A stretch of DNA of 64,000 bases from contig CAYYPW010000011.1 in the NCBI GenBank assembly GCA_964473645.1, positions 62,001 through 126,000 on the forward strand, in the 5' to 3' direction. Below, one piece after another: positions 36,033-45,161 of this stretch. Within the stretch, counting starts at the first letter, position 1, and each line of letters starts with the position of its first letter. The translations under genes were made by a program, and so were the position numbers. The stretch comes from HdN1 sp964473645 (GTDB taxonomy: Bacteria > Pseudomonadota > Gammaproteobacteria > Pseudomonadales > Ketobacteraceae). The notes beneath the pieces are model-generated. The model was not told the origin of the DNA. It searched no databases and was given only the letters and a program-made list of their open reading frames with translations.

Positions 36033-37325
36033 TCACGCCGCACAATAAGCCGCAGATCGCCGCCAATCCCTCAATCGCATAAACGGGCGCTCAATAAGCA
36101 AATAAGTAAACACCCCCCACAACATACTCATCAAAACCAACAAAGCAAACACGATCAACAGCCAATCGTGATGTATCCGTTCGTCCACGTGCAGAATGCC
36201 CATGTACTGCAAATTGAAAAACAAGTTCAAAGTGATCAGCGGAATAAACATATAGTGAAACAGATACATCGAATACGACAGCTGCGCGACAGGAAACCAA
36301 AGTCGTGCGCTCAACACTGTCTTCAGCGCGCGTGCAATGCCCACGGGATACAGACAAGCCAGCAATAGCCATGCAAGTGCAATGCTGAACAGATTGCGAC
36401 TGCAAATCATGTAAAAACGGTTATAGGGAAGCAGGTCAGCCGAAGCAGGCATGACATAAATTTCGCTAAAAAAGGCGGACACGATAAAGGCCAATGCCAT
36501 CAGTGACAACAGGGGTGAAAGGCGATTCCCTTGTACCCATTGGCTGACACGCTCTTTTTGGAATACCTCCAGATAAGCCACAGCAATGCCACAGACGAAT
36601 CCACCAAAACGGGTGTGCAGGTCATTGTAATACACATCAAAAAAATGTTTGAAAAGTGCATTTTCGAAAAATATTTCACTATAGGTGTGGTTCCATAGCA
36701 AGGTGTCGCTGCTAAGCATCGTCAGATTAATAATAAACGACAAGACCAATAGCATGCCGATACATATCAATGGAGAGCTTGCACGCATAATCCAGAACAT
36801 GAGCAACAGAGGAAAAATGAGGTAAAACTGTTCCTCCACCGCCAAGCTCCATGTCCACGACATTGACGCCTGATCGAAGGGCAGCAAGTTATTGACGTAT
36901 AAAATGTTGGCCCAGAGGTTGGGCGTATTGCCGGTTTGCACCAACCAATAAATGGCAATGGCAAATACATAAAGCGGTGTCAATCGCAGGTAGCGGCGCC
37001 AGTAAAAGCGCTTCAGATCAATGCGTTTCTGTGTTTTGTATTCCTGAAACAAGAGGCGTGCGATCAAAAATCCGCTGATTACAAAAAATATTTCCAGACT
37101 TTTTTCCAGGTTCCACACCCAAGCCAGATAGACCGGTGTTTCAAGCAAAAAGCGCTTGAATTCATCTGCAGGCATTGCCAGCCTGATGATGTAAAAACTG
37201 TGATACATGAGAATCATCAAAACCGCGATTGCACGCAGCCCATCAATAAAGCCGTAGTTATCGTTGGGGCGATGTATCAAACTATAAAAATTTTCACGTA
37301 GAGAAAAGGCTGAGCGTAACTGCAT
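36033..37325 (-). CDS. Acyltransferase 3 family membrane protein
   Basis: 430 residues with about ten membrane helices. The N-terminal YGFIDGLRAIAVLMILMYHS motif with its histidine, the FFVISGFLIARLL segment and the WSLAVEEQFYLIFPL signature are typical of OafA/acyltransferase 3 proteins. They transfer acetyl or other acyl groups to cell-surface sugars. The sugar target is unknown. ATG 37325 has AAGGA 9 nt upstream; ATG 37334 touches that site. The gene appears AT-rich and lies between a pectate lyase and an AraC regulator. Confidence 0.87.
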   Translation of the reverse strand: MQLRSAFSLRENFYSLIHRPNDNYGFIDGLRAIAVLMILMYHSFYIIRLAMPADEFKRFLLETPVYLAWVWNLEKSLEIFFVISGFLIARLLFQEYKTQKRIDLKRFYWRRYLRLTPLYVFAIAIYWLVQTGNTPNLWANILYVNNLLPFDQASMSWTWSLAVEEQFYLIFPLLLMFWIMRASSPLICIGMLLVLSFIINLTMLSSDTLLWNHTYSEIFFENALFKHFFDVYYNDLHTRFGGFVCGIAVAYLEVFQKERVSQWVQGNRLSPLLSLMALAFIVSAFFSEIYVMPASADLLPYNRFYMICSRNLFSIALAWLLLACLYPVGIARALKTVLSARLWFPVAQLSYSMYLFHYMFIPLITLNLFFNLQYMGILHVDERIHHDWLLIVFALLVLMSMLWGVFTYLLIERPFMRLRDWRRSAAYCAA

Positions 37326-37531
37326 GGTTGGCATTCCTTGCCCCAAAAATGCTGATTGGGACTCGGTAGAGAATTAATGTTCTTGTTTTTTGGCATATCA
37401 CTGCGGCCGCCCCATTCCTGGTGCGGAGGGTCGAGTTCGGTACTTTAGGATTGCGGGTGCAATGTTGTATTGATAGGCACAGCCAGAAATTTGAGAATTG
37501 TCGCCAATGCGACTCAGCGGGCAGATGCAAT

Positions 37532-38518
37532 ATGCAGCAGCACTTCATTTCCAGATACTATGTCGACTGGCTTTATGACTATGTGCGTGAACAGGGCGTG
37601 TCACCTGAGTCCGTATTCGACTCCGGTGGGCGTAGACGAGGGTCAAGCTGCATCTCAGCAAATGAATGGGCACACAAGTTGAACCTTGCAGCAGCGCTAC
37701 TGCAAGATCCGGCGCTGGGGATTCATTTGGGTAGCAGCTTTACACCGCAGCGCTTTGGCATATTGGGCTACCTGTTTCACCATTGTGAAAATCTGGGCGA
37801 TGTTTATCGGCGCATGCAACATTACCAGCGGTTGCACCTGCATTTACGCAATAGTCGTGTCACGCGCAATGGCGATCTTTATACGCTGGGTTGGCATCTT
37901 GGAATGGCTAGGCCGAGTTATCACGAAGAGACATTTACGCTGGCCTGCGCGTTGCAGTTTGCGCGTAAGCTGACCCAACAAACCATTGAGCTGAATGCAG
38001 TGGGGATGATGAATTCAGCGCCGGTGGATGCTCTCGTGCTGGATCAGTTTTTCGGTTGCCCGGTGCACTACGATCAAAGCATGACGTATCTATCGAGTGA
38101 TCGTGCTTTGCTGGCGGTACCTAATATTCATTCAGACCGGGCGTTGCGTGGCGTGCTTGAAGAGCAGGTCGGCGCCTTACTGTCAGCGTTACCCTGTCAG
38201 AAGGATTTGTTGCTTGAGCTTCGCTCTGTCCTCGTCGATCTATTGCAAGAAGGCGAGCCTACCCTTGACCGAGCTGCCTCCATGCTTAATCTTTCCAGCC
38301 GAACCTTGCATCGGCGTTTGGCTGCGCGGGGATTTCGCTTTCGTGAAATATTAGAAAAAACGCGGTGGGAACAGGCAGAGATTTATTTGCGTGACACCCG
38401 ATTGAGTCTGGCCGAAGTGGCACTACTGCTGGGATATGCAGAACAAAGCCCGTTTACGCATGCATTCAAACGTTGGAGTGGGCTCACACCGATTCACTGG
38501 CGCAAGCAATACGCCTGA
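37532..38518 (+). CDS. AraC family transcriptional regulator (OruR/ArgR-like)
   Basis: 328 residues. The N-terminal part resembles the arabinose-binding-type ligand domain (YDYVREQG..PE, IHLGSSFTPQRFGILGYL). The C-terminal 100 residues form two helix-turn-helix motifs: LDRAASMLNLSSRTLHRRL and LAEVALLLGYAEQSPFTHAFKRW. It would be an activator of catabolic or amino-acid genes, target unknown. ATG 37532 is selected from a frame open to 37421. It is divergent from the acyltransferase gene. Confidence 0.86.
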   Translation: MQQHFISRYYVDWLYDYVREQGVSPESVFDSGGRRRGSSCISANEWAHKLNLAAALLQDPALGIHLGSSFTPQRFGILGYLFHHCENLGDVYRRMQHYQRLHLHLRNSRVTRNGDLYTLGWHLGMARPSYHEETFTLACALQFARKLTQQTIELNAVGMMNSAPVDALVLDQFFGCPVHYDQSMTYLSSDRALLAVPNIHSDRALRGVLEEQVGALLSALPCQKDLLLELRSVLVDLLQEGEPTLDRAASMLNLSSRTLHRRLAARGFRFREILEKTRWEQAEIYLRDTRLSLAEVALLLGYAEQSPFTHAFKRWSGLTPIHWRKQYA

Positions 38519-38541
38519 ATTAAGTGAGGACCTTCAAAACA

Positions 38542-38565
38542 AAAACGCCCCTTTCGGGGCGTTTT
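38542..38565. terminator. Bidirectional rho-independent terminator
   Basis: AAAACGCCCC and GGGGCGTTTT form a perfect 10-bp stem around a TTTC loop. The A/T ends give a T-run on either strand, so it ends both the AraC gene (+) and pntB (-). Confidence 0.9.
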
Positions 38566-38608
38566 GAGTCTGCACTTTTTTCAGCGCAGGCGATACTAAC
38601 GTTACAGC

Positions 38609-39982
38609 TTAGTGCGACAGACCTTTAATCATGTCCTCAACCACTTTCTTCGCATCGCCGAAGATCATCATGGTCTTGTCCATATAGAACAGGTCATTGT
38701 CCAGACCAGCGTAGCCTGCAGCCATCGAACGCTTGACCACCAGAACGGTGCGCGCTTTGTTGGCTTCAAGAATCGGCATGCCATAAATCGGGCTAGCCGG
38801 GTCGTTCTTCGCTGCAGGGTTCACAACGTCGTTTGCACCAATAACCAGTACCACGTCGGTGGTGGCGAAATCGCTGTTGATTTCCTCCATCTCCAACACG
38901 TTTTCGTACGGTACTTCGGCTTCTGCCAGCAGAACGTTCATATGGCCAGGCATACGACCCGCTACCGGGTGAATGGCGTAGCGCACTTTCACGCCTTTCT
39001 GCTCAAGCAGGCTGGCGAACTCTTGCAGGGCGTGTTGTGCACGCGCTACGGCCAAACCGTAACCCGGAACAATCACCACACTGTCAGCGTTAGACATCAG
39101 GAACGACGCATCATCCGGTGAACCAGACTTGTAGTTCTTCTCCACGCCTGATGCATCGCCACCGGCAACTGCCGCATCACCACCCATGCCGCCGAAGATC
39201 ACGTTCAGCAGTGAGCGGTTCATGGCTTTACACATGATGTAAGAGAGAATGGCACCCGACGAACCAACCAAGCTACCGCAGATGATCAGTACAGAGTTAT
39301 TCAGCGTAAAGCCGATACCTGCCGCCGCCCAGCCGGAGTAAGAGTTCAGCATGGACACAACCACCGGCATGTCGCCACCACCGATCGGTGCGATCAGGTA
39401 ATAACCCAACACCAGCGCAATCGCGGTCATCAGTAGGAATGCGGTATGCGATTCGGTAGTGAAGTAGGTGAGACCAGAAAGCAGCATGGCAATGGCCAGA
39501 CCGGCTTGTAACGGCTTCACCCAGGTGCCCTTGAGCGGCTTGGAACCGGCTTTGCCCGCCAGTTTCAAATACGCAACCACAGAAGCAGTAAAAGTGATGG
39601 CACCGATAAAGCAGCCCAGGAACAGTTCGAAGCGGTGAATGGCATCGTGTTCAACACCGGTGTGATACACCGCCGCCAACGCGATCAATACCGCTGCCAG
39701 ACCGACCAGCGAGTGCATCAATGCGACCGTTTCGGGCATCTGTGTCATTTCAACGGTTTTTGCGCGGTAAAGACCAATACCTGCACCGGCCGCGAGGGCG
39801 AGCAGCATGATGATATCCGCGGTATTCGGCGCCATGATGTAGGTAATCACGACCGAAATGCCCATACCGATCATACCGTAGACGTTACCCATGCGGGCGC
39901 CTAGCGGTGATGACAGGCCTCTCAGGGCCAGAATAAACAGAATTGCAGCAACGAGGTAAAACCAATCAGCGTAGTGTGACAT
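38609..39982 (-). CDS. pntB: NAD(P) transhydrogenase subunit beta
   Basis: 457 residues. About nine membrane helices fill the first 260 residues, followed by the NADP-binding domain III with VIVPGYGLAVARAQHA, GRMPGHMNVLLAEA and VVLVIGANDVVNPAA. With PntAa and PntAb it couples proton flow across the inner membrane to making NADPH. It begins 12 nt after pntAb and is followed by the shared terminator. Confidence 0.95.
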   Translation of the reverse strand: MSHYADWFYLVAAILFILALRGLSSPLGARMGNVYGMIGMGISVVITYIMAPNTADIIMLLALAAGAGIGLYRAKTVEMTQMPETVALMHSLVGLAAVLIALAAVYHTGVEHDAIHRFELFLGCFIGAITFTASVVAYLKLAGKAGSKPLKGTWVKPLQAGLAIAMLLSGLTYFTTESHTAFLLMTAIALVLGYYLIAPIGGGDMPVVVSMLNSYSGWAAAGIGFTLNNSVLIICGSLVGSSGAILSYIMCKAMNRSLLNVIFGGMGGDAAVAGGDASGVEKNYKSGSPDDASFLMSNADSVVIVPGYGLAVARAQHALQEFASLLEQKGVKVRYAIHPVAGRMPGHMNVLLAEAEVPYENVLEMEEINSDFATTDVVLVIGANDVVNPAAKNDPASPIYGMPILEANKARTVLVVKRSMAAGYAGLDNDLFYMDKTMMIFGDAKKVVEDMIKGLSH

Positions 39983-39994
39983 GTGTGTGCCCCG

Positions 39995-40303
39995 TTACTT
40001 CTTTTTCTTTTTGAACATTTCGAGCATGCGTTCAGTCACCATGAAACCACCAAATATATTGATGGAAGCAAGGAAGACCGCAAGCGCGCCCAGCCAGGTG
40101 TTCAGCCCGTACGACAGATCGTCGCCGGTGCCTACTTCAACGGTTTGCAGCATCGCGCCGACCACGATAATGCCGGAAATCGCGTTGGTAACCGCCATCA
40201 GCGGGGTATGCAGAGCAGGCGTTACGTTCCACACCACGTGGTAACCCACGAAGATCGCCAGAACGAACACAGTAAATATGGTGACAAATGGAATCTCGGC
40301 CAT
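39995..40303 (-). CDS. pntAb: NAD(P) transhydrogenase subunit alpha part 2
   Basis: 102-residue membrane part of the alpha subunit with about three helices (VTIFTVFVLAIFVGYHVV; AVTNAISGIIVVGAML) and the basic end FKKKKK. It contributes to the proton channel. AAGGAG lies 6 nt before ATG 40303; the upstream frame to 40348 covers the end of pntAa. The split alpha subunit is common in bacteria other than enterics. Confidence 0.93.
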   Translation of the reverse strand: MAEIPFVTIFTVFVLAIFVGYHVVWNVTPALHTPLMAVTNAISGIIVVGAMLQTVEVGTGDDLSYGLNTWLGALAVFLASINIFGGFMVTERMLEMFKKKKK

Positions 40304-40313
40304 GGTCGTCTCC

Positions 40314-41444
40314 TTAAGGTTTCTTGTAAACGACTTGCCCGCCGGCAACGATGATGGTGGGGCCCACTACATCGTCTTGCGCGCTAAGTTTGAAAGCTTT
40401 GGCTTCTTTGTCGTACATCGGCTGCAAGAAGTTGAACAGGTTGCGAGCGTACAGCGCAGAAGCTTCGGCGGCGACAGTGGCGGGAATGTTGGTATGGCCG
40501 AGGATTTTTACACCATTGGCCGTGACCACATTTTCGTTTGGCTTGGAGCCTTCGACGTTGCCACCGGATTCCACCGCCATGTCAACGATGACCGAGCCGG
40601 GTTTCATTTTGGCAACCGTTTCACCCGTGACCAAACGCGGCGCCGGGCGACCCGGGATCAACGCAGTGGTAATCACAAGATCGGCTTGCGAAACATGTTT
40701 GGCGACCAATTCGATCTGGCGACGCTTGTAGTCGTCAGACATTTCGCGGGCGTAACCGCCAGCGGTTTCGGCGCCTTTTTTCTCTTCTTCGGTCATTTGC
40801 ACTTCGATGTACTTGGCGCCCAGCGATTCCACCTGCTCTTTAACCGCAGGGCGAACATCATTGGCTTCAACCACCGCGCCCAGGCGCTTGGCGGTTGCGA
40901 TCGCCTGCAGGCCCGCAACGCCCACGCCGAGAATTACCACGCGTGCAGGCTTAACCGTACCGGCAGCCGTCATCAACATGGGGAACAGGCGTTGGTATTC
41001 GTTCGCGGCCATCAGTACGGCTTTGTAACCGGCCAGGTTGGCTTGTGAGGACAACACGTCAGCGCTCTGAGCGCGCGTAATACGTGGTACCAGCTCCATC
41101 GCGTAGCAAGAAATGCCTTGCGCGGCGTAGGCATCGAGATGGGGGTTGCTATGGGGCGCATAGATCCCGAGAACTTCGGCGCCTTGCTTGAGCAGACCTA
41201 TCTCATCCGCCTGGGGAGCACGGACTTTGAGGACCAGATCTGCGTCCTTTAATGTGTCAGCCGCCGTGGCTGCAATGGTGGCGCCTGCTTGTTGATAGGC
41301 GTCATCAGTACAGCTGGATGCTACCCCCGCACCGGATTGTACGACCACGGAATACCCGAGTTGGACGTACTTTTTAACGGTTTCGGGGGTGGCTGCCACA
41401 CGCGTTTCGCCAGCGACGATTTCCGCTGGAATCCCGATTTGCAT
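40314..41444 (-). CDS. pntAa: NAD(P) transhydrogenase subunit alpha part 1
   Basis: 376-residue NAD-binding soluble subunit (domain I). It starts IGIPAEIVAGETRVAATPE and has the VVILGVGVAGLQAIATAKRLGA Rossmann loop and RPAVKEQVESLGAK. It passes hydride from NADH to NADP+ bound on PntB. First gene of the pntAa-pntAb-pntB operon, 10 bp from pntAb. The sequence upstream includes the assembly gap, so its promoter may not be complete here. Confidence 0.95.
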   Translation of the reverse strand: MQIGIPAEIVAGETRVAATPETVKKYVQLGYSVVVQSGAGVASSCTDDAYQQAGATIAATAADTLKDADLVLKVRAPQADEIGLLKQGAEVLGIYAPHSNPHLDAYAAQGISCYAMELVPRITRAQSADVLSSQANLAGYKAVLMAANEYQRLFPMLMTAAGTVKPARVVILGVGVAGLQAIATAKRLGAVVEANDVRPAVKEQVESLGAKYIEVQMTEEEKKGAETAGGYAREMSDDYKRRQIELVAKHVSQADLVITTALIPGRPAPRLVTGETVAKMKPGSVIVDMAVESGGNVEGSKPNENVVTANGVKILGHTNIPATVAAEASALYARNLFNFLQPMYDKEAKAFKLSAQDDVVGPTIIVAGGQVVYKKP

Positions 41445-41733
41445 GGTTTACCCTCACCTGTTTGTTGGTTACATAAGCCTGAGGCCCAACCGCAGACGCC
41501 GCCATGGTAGAAGCGGGCGCGCGAAAACGCCTACGGGGCGGTCTGGATCGCAGACCACCAGGTGGGCGATGATGGGCTTGAATTTATGATCAGTGCGTGT
41601 TGTATAGCCACTTATTAGTAGACGCTGTGGCGTGCCTTCACGCAGAAAAACAGCTAGGCCGAGTATGGCTTTGGCCGAGCGAAGGCGTAGGGTAGCTAGC
41701 TTTTGGGGGGGTTGCAACCCTGGTGGTGGGTAT

Positions 41734-41788
41734 TATTTGTCAGGGTTATGAAGAAAATTTTTTATATAAGTTTCGTGAATATGAAATT
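41734..41788. repeat. 55-bp sequence, left copy beside N gap
   Basis: Identical, in direct orientation, to 41889-41943 on the other side of the Ns. Probably the same contig-end k-mer present twice. Confidence 0.9.
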
Positions 41789-41888
41789 NNNNNNNNNNNN
41801 NNNNNNNNNNNNNNNNNNNNNNNNNNNNNNNNNNNNNNNNNNNNNNNNNNNNNNNNNNNNNNNNNNNNNNNNNNNNNNNNNNNNNNNN
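41789..41888. other. Assembly gap, 100 Ns
   Basis: Exactly 100 unknown bases, a usual placeholder for a gap of unknown size. Confidence 0.98.
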
Positions 41889-41943
41889 TATTTGTCAGGG
41901 TTATGAAGAAAATTTTTTATATAAGTTTCGTGAATATGAAATT
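41889..41943. repeat. 55-bp sequence, right copy beside N gap
   Basis: Exact copy of 41734-41788. Confidence 0.9.
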
Positions 41944-42006
41944 GGCCCATTTCTGGTGTCGTTTGCTAGGCTTTAGTGGAATGTCACAATATCAAGGCGG
42001 GCTGGA

Positions 42007-42225
42007 ATGAGAAAGCAGGGATCTGATTCGGTGCACACGAACAGTGCAAATGTATCCCCTTGTGTGCGTAATTGTTGCCTCGATGATCACGACGTTTGCA
42101 TAGGTTGTGGCCGTACGCTCGATGAGATACGCGCCTGGAGTGTGGTCGACGATGAAACGCGTCTACGCATTCGTGTGCAGGCCGATGAACGTGTACGGGA
42201 GCGCCGTCAACGATTTCCCATGTAA
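42007..42225 (+). CDS. DUF1289 family protein
   Basis: 72 residues with the DUF1289 cysteine pattern: SPCVRNCCLDDHDVCIGCGRTLDEI, which probably binds a metal. A conserved Trp follows at about residue 44 and a basic RERRQRFP end. Function unknown; such proteins often neighbour central metabolism genes. It reads in the same direction as the phosphoesterase gene but is 200 bp away. Confidence 0.85.
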   Translation: MRKQGSDSVHTNSANVSPCVRNCCLDDHDVCIGCGRTLDEIRAWSVVDDETRLRIRVQADERVRERRQRFPM

Positions 42226-42333
42226 AGCTATGCCCATGCTCTCTGCTCGTGTAGAGCACTCCCTATCTAAAGCCTTACTCTGTAAACCCTTTTTAAGTAC
42301 ACGCCTTCTGGCGCAATTGTAGGTGGCCGGTCG

Positions 42334-42366
42334 CTGTCACAATTAAATCGCCAAGTTGTCATAATT
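42334..42366 (+). promoter_or_regulatory. Pho-box-like direct repeat
   Basis: CTGTCACAATT at 42334-42344 and TTGTCATAATT at 42356-42366 are 22 bp apart, that is two 11-bp periods, the spacing unit of PhoB half-sites (CTGTCAT plus 4 nt). The middle unit does not match. It lies 62 bp before the phosphoesterase start. Confidence 0.4.
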
Positions 42367-42427
42367 CGGTCTTACCGCATCATTATCGTGAGCGAAAATA
42401 TCCAGAAGAAAACGATGAGGTGAGACG

Positions 42428-43243
42428 ATGGATATCTCCCGCTACCGAACGCTTTTTATCTCTGACGTGCATTTGGGCACGAGCGATTGTCAGGCGCGTT
42501 ATCTGCTTGATTTGTTAAATAAAACCTCAGCCGAACAGATATACCTGGTTGGCGACATTCTTGATTTTCTGCAAATGCGTCGCTTTGTACTGCCCCCAGA
42601 TCATGAGGCGGTGATCAGTAAATTACTGGCCATGGCCGAGGCGGGCGTGCGGGTGACGTATATACCGGGCAACCACGATGCGGTGCTCAAGCGTTTCAGC
42701 GGGCACCGTATCGGCCGCATTGAGGTGCGCAATTCCTGTGTGCATTACACGCGGGATGGCAAGCGATTGCTGGTGGCGCATGGTGATGAATTTGACGGTG
42801 CGCTGAATGCCGGTGTGTTCTGGTGGTGGGTGGGCAATTGGTCGCACGCGGCCCTGTTGCGTCTCAATACAGTTATCAACGGCGCACGCCAGCGTTTGGG
42901 TTTGCCGTTCTGGTCGCTGGCACGCTTTTTGAAGTCAAAAGTGGGAAGCGCGATGCGTTTTATCCACCGATTTGAGCTGCTGGTGGCGCATCGGGCAAAA
43001 GAGCTAGAAGTGGATGGCTTTGTGTGTGGCCATGTTCATCACCCTGACATGAAGTGGGTCGACGATGTGCTTTATGTCAATGACGGTGATTGGGTGGAGC
43101 ACTGTACGTTTGTTGCTGAAGATTACGAGGGAAAACTGGCGTTGGTACATTGGGCCGACAAAAAGGAAGTGGTCATGAAGGAGCCCGCTCACGCCCCGAC
43201 AGCTAAACCGGCCACTGGGTTGACGCCCGTTGCGGCCAGCTAA
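42428..43243 (+). CDS. Metallophosphoesterase, PlcP/LpxH-like
   Basis: 271 residues. All calcineurin-type metal motifs are present: ISDVHLGT, YLVGDILDF, IPGNHD, LLVAHGDEFD and CGHVHHP. Relatives are annotated as UDP-2,3-diacylglucosamine diphosphatase, but the pattern (RTLFISDVHLGT..CQA, RLGLPFWSL, YVNDGDWVEHCT) resembles the PlcP phospholipase C group that degrades phosphatidylglycerol or phosphatidylcholine during phosphate starvation. The following PAP2 phosphatase and a Pho-box-like repeat upstream favour PlcP. A real lipid A enzyme cannot be excluded. The last 25 residues are Ala/Pro/Thr-rich and variable. Confidence 0.78.
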   Translation: MDISRYRTLFISDVHLGTSDCQARYLLDLLNKTSAEQIYLVGDILDFLQMRRFVLPPDHEAVISKLLAMAEAGVRVTYIPGNHDAVLKRFSGHRIGRIEVRNSCVHYTRDGKRLLVAHGDEFDGALNAGVFWWWVGNWSHAALLRLNTVINGARQRLGLPFWSLARFLKSKVGSAMRFIHRFELLVAHRAKELEVDGFVCGHVHHPDMKWVDDVLYVNDGDWVEHCTFVAEDYEGKLALVHWADKKEVVMKEPAHAPTAKPATGLTPVAAS

Positions 43244-43258
43244 TAAGGAGGTAAGCTC

Positions 43259-43822
43259 ATGTCTGCACGTGGTAATGCATTGCGCATGAAGCACCTGAAA
43301 ATCAGGTTGGATGTTTTGGATGTGCGTTTGTGTGAGCAGGGCAATCGTTTGCTCGATAACCCGACAGTTCATTTGTTTTTCAAGATTATCAGTCGTATGG
43401 GGGATGGCCCGTTCTGGTATGGCATGATGTTGGCGTTGCCTTTGTTCGCGGGTGGTATTGGCCTGGCGGCGAGCTTTTTAATGGCGACGTCGGCGTGGAT
43501 TGGGGTGACGATTTATCGTCGTATCAAGTTGCGATTGCAGCGTCCACGGCCGTTTGCGTTGCATCCGCATATAACGGCGGGGGCGAGGGTGCTGGATGAA
43601 TATAGTTTCCCCTCAGGGCATACGTTACATGCCGTGGCGTTCATGATTCTACTGGGCGGGATTTTTCCGTGGATGTTGACGGTGTTGGTGCCGTTTGCGG
43701 TGTTGACTGGGGTGGCGCGGGTGATTTTGGGGCTGCATTATCCGTCTGATGTGGTGGCGGGGGCGCTGCTGGGGTCGGTGATTGGGTCGGTGGTTTATTC
43801 TGTTTCTGGTTGGGTGATTTGA
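43259..43822 (+). CDS. PAP2-type membrane phosphatase
   Basis: 187 residues with about five membrane helices. The three PAP2 motifs are complete: KLRLQRPRP, SFPSGHTLHA and RVILGLHYPSDV. Likely substrates are phosphatidic acid, undecaprenyl pyrophosphate or similar lipid phosphates. AAGGAGG lies 7 nt before ATG 43259, a very strong ribosome site. It is 15 bp from the phosphoesterase, so the pair is an operon for phospholipid turnover. Confidence 0.87.
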   Translation: MSARGNALRMKHLKIRLDVLDVRLCEQGNRLLDNPTVHLFFKIISRMGDGPFWYGMMLALPLFAGGIGLAASFLMATSAWIGVTIYRRIKLRLQRPRPFALHPHITAGARVLDEYSFPSGHTLHAVAFMILLGGIFPWMLTVLVPFAVLTGVARVILGLHYPSDVVAGALLGSVIGSVVYSVSGWVI

Positions 43823-43946
43823 GGGTTGTAATCCTCTGCGATAAACCTCTTACTTTGGCACTTGGACTTTGATTTGTGTCGAGTAAATCGCTGTGTGAGG
43901 TGTGTTAGGCTGCAAATTCCATGGCCTTGCATTCAGGATAATAACA

Positions 43947-44273
43947 ATGACCAGCAGCCTGCTTTCTCACGGTGAACATGAAAACATCGCCGACAATGAC
44001 AAGCTTCACCTCGCCCGTCGTTACCACGCGCTACTTACCAATCGTGTCGATACCATGCGTGCTCGTATCGGGCCTTCGCATGAAGTCGGTTTGCGTTTGA
44101 TCGGGGTGGGTAGCAGTGAGGTGTTCTACCTCGATGAGATTCATCACGCCGATCCTGCATTGCTGGCGTTTTGTGGCATTACCCTCGATGGAATGCCTAT
44201 CGAGGTGATACAGGATGTTTCGATGGTAAACGTCATTCTGCAAGCCTTGCCGCAGCGTGCTGGCAAACTTTGA
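43947..44273 (+). CDS. Hypothetical protein
   Basis: 108 residues, no family recognised. The middle reads as an alternating beta pattern (VGLRLIGVGSSEVFYLDEI), with no membrane segment or cysteine-rich site; the N-terminal third is hydrophilic. ATG 43947 has AGGA 8 nt upstream and is preferred over the open frame from 43902. It stands alone between the PAP2 phosphatase and the convergent DUF5076 gene. Confidence 0.6.
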   Translation: MTSSLLSHGEHENIADNDKLHLARRYHALLTNRVDTMRARIGPSHEVGLRLIGVGSSEVFYLDEIHHADPALLAFCGITLDGMPIEVIQDVSMVNVILQALPQRAGKL

Positions 44274-44356
44274 TGGCCGCTCAGGAAGCATCCTGAGCGT
44301 TGCTGGTTCTCCTTTGGCTTTGCTTGTTCAACTTCGTCGTTAGTTGCTGGTCTTGG

Positions 44357-44635
44357 TTAGTTGCTCACCTTTAGCGCAAGCTCATTTTTAAAGCCATAAA
44401 TGATGCGGCGCAGTGCTTCTTCGGGGGTGATTTTGTGATTCTTGCCGTGGACGGCGGCGCTGTGTATCGCCAGTTGTGCCAGGGCTGCGCCAAAATTTTC
44501 CGGGCTGCCTTCCAGTTTGGGGTTCAGCGATACATGGTGCTGGGTGCCCGCCTGCCACAAGCGCAGCACCTCAATAGCGTCGGGTTCGTGGTCGATCTGT
44601 GGGGGCAGTGGCAGTTGGTTGGAATGGAATTTCAT
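44357..44635 (-). CDS. DUF5076 family protein
   Basis: 92 residues. The start MKFHSNQLPLPPQIDHEPDA, LRLWQAGTQHHVSLNP and ALAQLAIHSAAVHGK agree with DUF5076. Function unknown, cytoplasmic. ATG 44635 matches the family start; the frame runs on to 44662. Confidence 0.78.
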   Translation of the reverse strand: MKFHSNQLPLPPQIDHEPDAIEVLRLWQAGTQHHVSLNPKLEGSPENFGAALAQLAIHSAAVHGKNHKITPEEALRRIIYGFKNELALKVSN

Positions 44636-44914
44636 CAGCGGGTTCCGGTGGTATACAGTCAAATTCTTCGGTGATTACCGCAGCGCAGGATAACCCGGCG
44701 CTTCTGGTTCGTGCACGTTTTTGGGTGCGACGCTCTTAGCAAAGTAGCAGCAAAGCGAGCTTGATGCTTGGGATTCCGGGGGAGATTAACGGAAGGTTGC
44801 AAGGAGCGGGTGGGCGATGTTATTGCTGAGATCGATGGGGTAGATTGGTGTTAACCGCTGGCAGGAATTTAGTACGCAAGGGGCTGCCATTGATTAATCA
44901 ATTAGGGAAAAACC

Positions 44915-45133
44915 ATGCTTGAAATGAAAAAACACTGCGAAAAATGTGGTGCAAACACAGATTTTGAACAACTCGCATTCATCTGTTCGTATGAATGCAC
45001 GTTTTGTGAAGCGTGTACTTCAAGTATGGGGCACGTGTGCCCCAACTGTCAGGGGAATCTCGTGACGAGGCCCACGCGAAAGCGTGCTGCAGGTGTTGTG
45101 TCACAGCCACCGGTTGGTGTGGATGATCGGTAG
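44915..45133 (+). CDS. DUF1272 family zinc-ribbon-like protein
   Basis: 72 residues. It begins MLEMKKHCEKCG and keeps ICSYECTFCEACTSS and CPNCQGNL; four CxxC-type pairs suggest one or two zinc sites. DUF1272 proteins have no assigned role. AGGGAA is about 6 nt before the ATG. The C-terminal 20 residues are basic then variable. Confidence 0.85.
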   Translation: MLEMKKHCEKCGANTDFEQLAFICSYECTFCEACTSSMGHVCPNCQGNLVTRPTRKRAAGVVSQPPVGVDDR

Positions 45134-45161
45134 CCGTGGTGGGTGGATAGCCCCTACAAAC

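Larger units (their letters stand above)
41445..42006. other. Intergenic region containing an assembly gap
   Basis: 562 bp between pntAa and the DUF1289 gene. It has 100 Ns at 41789-41888 flanked by an identical 55-bp sequence. No gene is supported; apparent reading frames cross the Ns and are not real. Confidence 0.8.

Noticed and set aside
41703..42010. Frames across the N gap
   Set aside because: They translate unknown bases and repeated contig ends.
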